Positions 32,745 through 37,404 of a DNA stretch of 37,404 nucleotides are shown here, piece by piece; position 1 is the stretch's first letter; each line of letters begins with the position of its first letter. The notes beneath the pieces are model-generated. The model ran no database searches and had not been told where the DNA came from. It worked only from the letters and a program-made list of their open reading frames with translations. Position numbers and translations under genes: made by a program. Location: NCBI GenBank assembly GCA_947455215.1, contig CANGNA010000040.1, positions 1-37,404 of the forward strand. The letters are read 5' to 3'. Origin of the DNA: Chitinophagaceae bacterium. GTDB lineage: Bacteria > Bacteroidota > Bacteroidia > Chitinophagales > Chitinophagaceae.

Positions 32745-33536
32745 ATGACAAACCAACAAATGATAAAAATATCATCTGTAATAATTACTCACAACGAAGA
32801 AACAAACATCGAGCGATGTTTGCTATCGCTATTGCCTGTTTCAGACGAAATAATAGTAGTAGATAGCGGCTCTACAGATAAGACCGTAGCCATTGCAGAA
32901 AGTTTAAACGCCAAAGTTTTTTTTCATGTTTTCACCGGCTTTGGTGATCAGAAGGCGTTTGCGGTAGCCAAAGCCAGCAATGACTGGATACTTTCAGTGG
33001 ATGCGGATGAAGTATTGACGCCGGAGTTGCAGCAAAGCATACTGCACATGAAAGAAGACCCTAAGCACAACGGCTACACCATTAATATACTCACCAACTA
33101 TTGCGGCAAATGGATAAGGCATTGCGGTTGGTACCCAAAACATAAATTACGGTTACTGAACAGGAACAAAGGCTATATCAATCACAATCCTGTGCATGAG
33201 GGCTTTGCCATGAATGACGAAAATGAGCCGCTGTGCAACCTGCACGGAGACCTGCTGCACTATAGTTACAATACGATATCAGACCACAGCCGGAAAATAC
33301 AACTGTACTCCGAACTTGCCGCCCGAAACTCTGCCAGTAAAGGCAAAACAGTATCATTGCTTAAGATAATTATATGGCCGCGCTGGGTGTTTGTGTATCA
33401 CTACATCATCCGCATGGGCTTTTTAGATGGTTATTGGGGCTACGTGCTCTGCAAGAACATCTCTTACGAATCGTTCATAAAATATACCAAAACAAGACTC
33501 TACAGCAAGGCTGCGAATGTAATGCCGGCCACTTAA
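32745..33536 (+). CDS. Glycosyltransferase family 2 (WaaE/KdtX-like)
   Basis: A 263-residue GT-A fold enzyme using a nucleotide sugar. It begins with the family strand ISSVIITHNEETNIERCL. EIIVVDSGSTDKT carries the nucleotide-binding Asp (D40), and the metal-binding DAD motif is at 86-88 (VDADEV). A later HEGF segment is typical of the WaaE/KdtX group that adds glucose to lipopolysaccharide cores. The C-terminal part (about 205-245) is hydrophobic and amphipathic, suggesting membrane association. Three in-frame ATGs (32733, 32745, 32760) are possible and the middle one was chosen; the conserved region begins just after the last. The deacetylase gene follows after 19 nt, so both probably act on cell-envelope polysaccharide. 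Confidence 0.87.
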   Translation: MTNQQMIKISSVIITHNEETNIERCLLSLLPVSDEIIVVDSGSTDKTVAIAESLNAKVFFHVFTGFGDQKAFAVAKASNDWILSVDADEVLTPELQQSILHMKEDPKHNGYTINILTNYCGKWIRHCGWYPKHKLRLLNRNKGYINHNPVHEGFAMNDENEPLCNLHGDLLHYSYNTISDHSRKIQLYSELAARNSASKGKTVSLLKIIIWPRWVFVYHYIIRMGFLDGYWGYVLCKNISYESFIKYTKTRLYSKAANVMPAT

Positions 33537-33555
33537 GTTGTATATATTTGTCGGC

Positions 33556-34302
33556 ATGAACCTGAGTTGGCTGCTACCGGAAATAAAGGGCATACCTGTG
33601 CTGATGTATCACCGGGTGTGGCCAGATATGGCCAATAGCCTGACCATTACACCCGAAAAGCTACAGGAGCAATGGGACTGGCTGAAGGCCGAAGGCTACT
33701 CTACCCTTTCTCTCTCTCAATTCCTGGATATTGCTACCGGCAAATTGAGCAACTACCCGGAAAGATCATTGCTCATCACTTTTGATGATGGCTACCTGAA
33801 CAATCTCACATACGTGTATCCGCTATTGCAACAGCTCGATTGGCAGGCTACATTCTTTATTATTGGCGGCACACTTGATGGTACTTATCCCTTAGGCGAA
33901 GGCGTGGACGAGAAAATGACACCAGTTCATCTACGAACACTGGATCCCAATGTTATACAGTTGGCGATGCACGGCTATCAGCACGAGCATTTTAAGCAAA
34001 TAAGCAATGCTGAAATAAAGAACGTACTGGAAACATCTATAAAAATATTTGAACGATCGGGGTTACCGTTTTACAAATCTCTTGCCTATCCTTATGGAGC
34101 TCGACCTAAGGGCAGCAACATGGAACAACTAAAAGAAGCAATGCCGCAGCTGGGCATCACATCGGCATTCCGGATTGGCAACCAGGTGAGCAGAGTGCCT
34201 GTACCGGACATTTACGAGATCCGCAGAATAGATATATGCGGCACTGATTCGATGGATGATTTTAAGGTAAAACTAAAGAAAGGTAAACTGAAACCTTTTT
34301 AG
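33556..34302 (+). CDS. Polysaccharide deacetylase (NodB-homology, CE4 family)
   Basis: A 248-residue carbohydrate deacetylase. NodB motif 1 is TFDDG (D77, D78). Motif 2 is the metal-binding H139-GYQ-H143, and motif 3 is YPYGARP (178-184). The N-terminal VLMYHRV segment is the usual lead-in for this subgroup. No convincing signal peptide is seen, so it may act in the cytoplasm or be anchored by its N-terminus. The ATG at 33556 is preferred over a TTG at 33538, which would add six residues of no conserved character. A TATATTTG element ends 5 nt before this ATG, although co-transcription with the glycosyltransferase is more likely. It converges with the VF530 gene, the two stop codons lying 1 nt apart. 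Confidence 0.87.
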   Translation: MNLSWLLPEIKGIPVLMYHRVWPDMANSLTITPEKLQEQWDWLKAEGYSTLSLSQFLDIATGKLSNYPERSLLITFDDGYLNNLTYVYPLLQQLDWQATFFIIGGTLDGTYPLGEGVDEKMTPVHLRTLDPNVIQLAMHGYQHEHFKQISNAEIKNVLETSIKIFERSGLPFYKSLAYPYGARPKGSNMEQLKEAMPQLGITSAFRIGNQVSRVPVPDIYEIRRIDICGTDSMDDFKVKLKKGKLKPF

Positions 34303-34303
34303 C

Positions 34304-34525
34304 TTATTCATACAGCGTATCGATATACAACTGCTCCACCTTAGCTCTTGCCCACGGTGTTTTACGCAAGAATTTCAAGCTGGAATTCATACTCGGATTG
34401 CTCAAAAAACAATTGATGCGCACCACCTGACCAAGGCGTTCCCAGCCATATAGTTCTACCAACCTGGTAAGAATGTGTTCCAGTGTTTTTCCGTGCAGCG
34501 GATTATTGAGCTGTGTTTCTGCCAT
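34304..34525 (-). CDS. VF530 family DNA-binding protein
   Basis: A 73-residue protein of the VF530 (DUF2132) family. It matches along its whole length, with [23 protein letters not shown] near the start, [24 protein letters not shown] in the centre and EQLYI near the end. The solved VF530 fold is a small four-helix arrangement reported to bind DNA; its function is otherwise unknown. The ATG at 34525 gives [12 protein letters not shown]; an upstream ATG in the same frame would add five residues. It starts 15 nt downstream of the dienelactone hydrolase stop on the same strand, so the two are likely one transcript. Confidence 0.88.
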   Translation of the reverse strand: MAETQLNNPLHGKTLEHILTRLVELYGWERLGQVVRINCFLSNPSMNSSLKFLRKTPWARAKVEQLYIDTLYE

Positions 34526-34540
34526 CGCGCAAAAGTACAA

Positions 34541-35374
34541 TTAAAGTCCCAACCCCTTTTTCAGGAATGCAACAGATAAGGTCATGGCCTCTTTTGTTGC
34601 CTGCGGGTCGTGGTGAGGGTTGCTTGGATTGGCAAACGCATGATCGGCTTTAAAGTCTTTTTGTGTATAACTATGCCCGGTAGCCTTTACACGCTTACCG
34701 AATGCAGCAACATCTGTAGCCTTGATAAATTTATCTTCTGTACCATAGATATACAACACATTTGTTTTAAGCGTATTGATGCGCTTCACGTCATCTTCCG
34801 GGAAACCATAGTACATCACACAGGCTACAGCTTCCTTACCGGCTGCCAGCGTACCATTAAAAGACCAGCTGCCGCCCATGCACCAGCCAATTGTAGCTAT
34901 TTGTTTATGGTCGCCAATGTACTTAACAAGACCCTGAGTGATAGCACCACCACGCGCAGGCGTAAGTTCCTGCATCAGTTTTGAAGCAGTTCCCGGATCT
35001 GTTGCTACCTGGCCATCATAAAGGTCAACTGCGTATACATCCACATCTCCAAGCTCATTTTGCAGGTTCTCCGCTTCACGCTTTATGTAATCGTTCAGGC
35101 CCCACCATTCGTGGAAAACCAACAGCACTTTGTCTGTTTTATGTTTTGCTGGCAGGTAATAGGCGCTGCCCTGCTTTTCGCCAGCCGGAAATTGTATCAT
35201 AGAGCCGCTTTGCGATGTATACTCGAAAGGCTCAGGTGCTTCATGAGCGTTCTTAAAATCTGTATTCATAGCCAAGGCCTGCATAGACCCCGGCTTTGCG
35301 CAACAATTTTGTGCATACACACCAGCATTACCGGCCAACAGAGCAATAACAACAAATGCAAGTAGCTTTTTCAT
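34541..35374 (-). CDS. Exported dienelactone hydrolase family protein
   Basis: A 277-residue alpha/beta hydrolase. A signal peptide (MKKLLAFVVIALLAGNAGVYAQ) is followed by a Cys-Cys pair and a linker. The catalytic triad typical of dienelactone hydrolases is visible: nucleophile C165 in GWCMGG, D214 in YGTEDKF, and H245 in ADHAFANP. HEWWGLNDYIK (residues 88-98) is the usual strand after the oxyanion region. Substrates of periplasmic members are unknown; the name comes from chlorocatechol pathways. The frame is open 40 codons upstream of the chosen ATG, but only this start gives a signal peptide. The VF530 gene follows 15 nt later. Confidence 0.88.
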   Translation of the reverse strand: MKKLLAFVVIALLAGNAGVYAQNCCAKPGSMQALAMNTDFKNAHEAPEPFEYTSQSGSMIQFPAGEKQGSAYYLPAKHKTDKVLLVFHEWWGLNDYIKREAENLQNELGDVDVYAVDLYDGQVATDPGTASKLMQELTPARGGAITQGLVKYIGDHKQIATIGWCMGGSWSFNGTLAAGKEAVACVMYYGFPEDDVKRINTLKTNVLYIYGTEDKFIKATDVAAFGKRVKATGHSYTQKDFKADHAFANPSNPHHDPQATKEAMTLSVAFLKKGLGL

Positions 35375-35498
35375 GAGTATCCTATATTTATACACTGCAA
35401 AAGAAACGAAAACCGGAATGATATAGATCAGATAATTCCTATATACCGATGGGTGAAAACAATATCTGTTTTTGCAAACATGTAAATACATCAATTAC

Positions 35499-35506
35499 TA
35501 TCTTTG
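35499..35506 (+). promoter_or_regulatory. Candidate -7 element of mdh
   Basis: TATCTTTG matches TAnnTTTG exactly and lies 42 nt before the ATG at 35549. The nearest TTG upstream is 24 bp away, a little far. Confidence 0.55.
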
Positions 35507-35548
35507 CGCTCTGAAAATTCAATCTTTTAAAATTTAAAATACAAACAG

Positions 35549-36487
35549 ATGAAAATTACAGTAGTAGGTGCTGGTGCAGTAGGTGCAACATGTGCCGACA
35601 ACATTGCCCGCAGGGAACTTTGCCAGGAACTGGTATTACTGGATATCAAGGAAGGCTTTGCAGAAGGTAAGGCGCTGGACATCAGCCAGACCGCTTCTCT
35701 GCTTGGTTTTGATACCCGTGTTATTGGTGTTACCAACGACTATTCAAAAACTGCAGGTTCTGACGTTTGCGTTATCACTTCAGGTATCCCACGCAAGCCA
35801 GGTATGACCCGCGAAGAGCTTATCGGCACTAACGCGCGCATCGTAGAAAATGTTTGCAAAAGCCTGCTGGAGCATTCACCTAATACCATCATCGTAGTTA
35901 TCTCAAACCCAATGGATACTATGACCTACCTGGCGCTGAAAGCTACCGGCCTGCCGAAGAACCGCATCATAGGTATGGGCGGTATACTGGACAGCGCGCG
36001 CTTTAAGTGCTACCTGCAGAAAGAACTGAACTGCTCTCCTAACGACCTGCACGCAACTGTAATTGGCGGCCATGGTGATACTACCATGATCCCACTTACC
36101 CGTCTGGCATCGCTGAACGGTAAGCCGATCAGCGACCTGATAGCAGCTGACAAGCTGAAGCAGATAGCTGCAGACACTATGGTGGGCGGTGCTACATTGA
36201 CAAAGCTGCTGGGTACCAGCGCATGGTATGCACCAGGTGCTGCAGGAGCTGCACTAGTTGAGTCTATCGTTCGCGATCAGAAGAAAGTATTCCCTTGCTG
36301 CGTTAGCCTGGAAGGCGAATATGGCCAGAACGACATATGCCTGGGTGTACCTGTAGTAATAGGTGCTAAAGGGTGGGAGCAGATCATCGACTTTAAGCTG
36401 AACGCTGAAGAAATGGAAGCTTTCAACAAGAGCGCAGAGGCGGTTCGTAATATGAATGGCGTACTGGAAACGCTTGCACAAGCTTAA
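35549..36487 (+). CDS. mdh: Malate dehydrogenase (LDH-like MDH)
   Basis: A 312-residue NAD-dependent enzyme that oxidises malate to oxaloacetate in the TCA cycle. The NAD motif is VVGAGAVGAT (residues 5-14), with D32 after the second strand giving NAD preference. Substrate-binding arginines are R82 and R88 (IPRKPGMTREEL) and R151. The catalytic pair is D148 and H175 (IGGHGDTTM). R82 in the specificity loop points to malate rather than lactate. Length matches the family. It starts with ATG and is transcribed alone from a consensus -7 element, with a terminator 18 nt downstream. It is cytosolic. Confidence 0.96.
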   Translation: MKITVVGAGAVGATCADNIARRELCQELVLLDIKEGFAEGKALDISQTASLLGFDTRVIGVTNDYSKTAGSDVCVITSGIPRKPGMTREELIGTNARIVENVCKSLLEHSPNTIIVVISNPMDTMTYLALKATGLPKNRIIGMGGILDSARFKCYLQKELNCSPNDLHATVIGGHGDTTMIPLTRLASLNGKPISDLIAADKLKQIAADTMVGGATLTKLLGTSAWYAPGAAGAALVESIVRDQKKVFPCCVSLEGEYGQNDICLGVPVVIGAKGWEQIIDFKLNAEEMEAFNKSAEAVRNMNGVLETLAQA

Positions 36488-36505
36488 TTAATACTATCTA
36501 TTGAG

Positions 36506-36540
36506 AAAAAGCGCTCCGGCAACGGGGCGCTTTTTGTTTT
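36506..36540 (+). terminator. Terminator of mdh
   Basis: AAAAAGCGC pairs with GCGCTTTTT around an inner CC/GG and a short loop (36506-36535), and a T-rich run follows. Confidence 0.9.
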
Positions 36541-36543
36541 GAG

Positions 36544-36551
36544 TATATTTG
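36544..36551 (+). promoter_or_regulatory. Candidate -7 element of thiL
   Basis: TATATTTG matches TAnnTTTG exactly and ends 11 nt before the ATG at 36563, so the transcript would have a leader of only a few nucleotides. No -33 element is clear. Confidence 0.55.
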
Positions 36552-36562
36552 CAGCAATTATT

Positions 36563-37404
36563 ATGGAAGATCAAAGCAGAACAGAGATAGGCTCACTTGG
36601 CGAATTTGGCCTGATAGAGCACCTGACAATAAATAACGAAACGCAGCAAGCAAGCACCATAGAAAGTATTGGCGATGACGCAGCTGTAATAGATCAATTC
36701 GGCCGCCAAACCGTCATCAGCACAGATATGCTGGTGGAGGGCGTACACTTCGACCTGATGTATACCCCGCTCAGGCACCTGGGATATAAATCGGTAACAG
36801 TAAACCTGTCTGACATTTGCGCCATGATGGCCACGCCTACGCACATAACCATGAGCATAGGTGTATCGAACAGGTTTTCTGTTGAGGCACTGGAGGAGTT
36901 TTACGAAGGGGTATATGCTGCTTGCCGTAATTATAATGTAGACCTGATAGGTGGTGATACTACAACATCGAACAAAGGATTTGTGATCAGCGTTACAGCC
37001 ATAGGCGAAGTAGCCCCGGGCAAATATGTGACCCGCAGCGGCGCTAAGCCCAATGATCTGATCTGCGTAACAGGCGATCTGGGTGGTGCATACCTTGGCC
37101 TGCAATTGCTGGAGCGCGAGAAGCGGATATTCCTGGAGAATAACGGTGTGCAGCCAGACCTGCAAAACCAGGATGTGCTGGTAGGCCGCATACTGAAGCC
37201 CGAACCACGTACAGACATAGTAGAATGGCTGCAGGATAAGAACATCACGCCCACATCTATGATAGACATCAGCGATGGATTGAGCTCTGAACTGCTGCAC
37301 ATATGCCGCAAGAGCGATGTAGGCTGTGTGCTGTACGAGGACAAGATACCGGTAAGTGACGAAGCAAAAGCAATGGGCATGGAGTTCAACATACCCACAG
37401 TTAC
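36563..37404 (+). CDS. thiL: Thiamine-monophosphate kinase (partial, cut by window end)
   Basis: About 280 codons are seen, with no stop before the window edge; the family is usually 320-350 residues, so most of the gene is present. The enzyme phosphorylates thiamine monophosphate to the diphosphate coenzyme. Conserved segments appear in order: GDDAAV, STDMLVEGVHFDL, LSDICAMMATPTH, IGGDTT, CVTGDLGGAYLG and MIDISDGLSSEL, which together hold the Mg/ATP-binding acids of the PurM-like fold. It starts with ATG after the mdh terminator. The coenzyme it makes serves enzymes such as PdhA, but the two genes are not linked in an operon. Confidence 0.95.
   Translation, partial: MEDQSRTEIGSLGEFGLIEHLTINNETQQASTIESIGDDAAVIDQFGRQTVISTDMLVEGVHFDLMYTPLRHLGYKSVTVNLSDICAMMATPTHITMSIGVSNRFSVEALEEFYEGVYAACRNYNVDLIGGDTTTSNKGFVISVTAIGEVAPGKYVTRSGAKPNDLICVTGDLGGAYLGLQLLEREKRIFLENNGVQPDLQNQDVLVGRILKPEPRTDIVEWLQDKNITPTSMIDISDGLSSELLHICRKSDVGCVLYEDKIPVSDEAKAMGMEFNIPTV

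Noticed and set aside
35375-35494. Upstream start for the dienelactone hydrolase
   Set aside because: The 40 extra residues have no conserved pattern and precede a canonical signal peptide.

Overview
The window is a piece of a Bacteroidota chromosome, most likely from the Chitinophagales/Chitinophagaceae. Three things point there. Many genes are preceded by the Bacteroidota -7 element TAnnTTTG, in several cases with a TTG/TTTG -33 element 19-21 bp upstream. Two large secreted proteins carry type IX secretion sorting domains. The gene families (two-component propeller sensor, PafA phosphatase, CarH-like regulator with carotenoid genes, VF530 protein) are typical of that phylum. No rRNA, tRNA, CRISPR array, prophage or intact insertion sequence was seen.

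Left part (1-4310): a leftward carotenoid cluster. The order of transcription is a MerR/B12-binding regulator, then crtI, crtB, idi and an SRPBCC-fold gene, the last four only 2-11 nt apart. The regulator keeps both cobalamin motifs of the CarH light sensors (W-x9-EH and ExHxxG). Three tandem 10-bp repeats overlap its own promoter. This photoreceptor-operator-carotenoid unit is the most interesting system in the window. A very large orphan propeller sensor kinase (4360-7332) follows, with a long leader.

7333-8364 is largely intergenic. It holds a promoter, REP-like hairpins, a strong terminator and a small secreted Cys/Lys-rich protein. From 8365 to 17662 come metabolic and housekeeping genes on both strands: a leucine-type dehydrogenase, a GNAT acetyltransferase, a membrane-anchored TPR protein, the pyruvate dehydrogenase E1 alpha subunit, RecF, a PafA-type phosphatase, an alpha-oxoamine synthase (sphingolipid or sulfonolipid base synthesis is likely), SseB and a 64-residue protein resembling a HigA N-domain.

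17693-23650 encodes two large exported proteins on the minus strand: an M1 metallopeptidase whose C-terminal third looks like an outer-membrane barrel, and a choice-of-anchor-L/Ig-like protein with a gliding-motility-type C-terminus. 23939-27139 carries topoisomerase IV subunit A and a bifunctional nuclease. 27200-30600 is a distinctly AT-rich stretch containing one NHL-repeat, type A-sorted secreted protein. It is followed by htpG (minus), a GT2 glycosyltransferase plus polysaccharide deacetylase pair (plus), a dienelactone hydrolase plus VF530 pair (minus), malate dehydrogenase, and the start of thiL, which runs off the right edge.

Most genes end in recognisable hairpin plus T-tract terminators. 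Several start codons are non-ATG (crtI TTG, the CarH-like regulator TTG, recF TTG, pdhA GTG). All domain calls come from reading motifs, without database searches.
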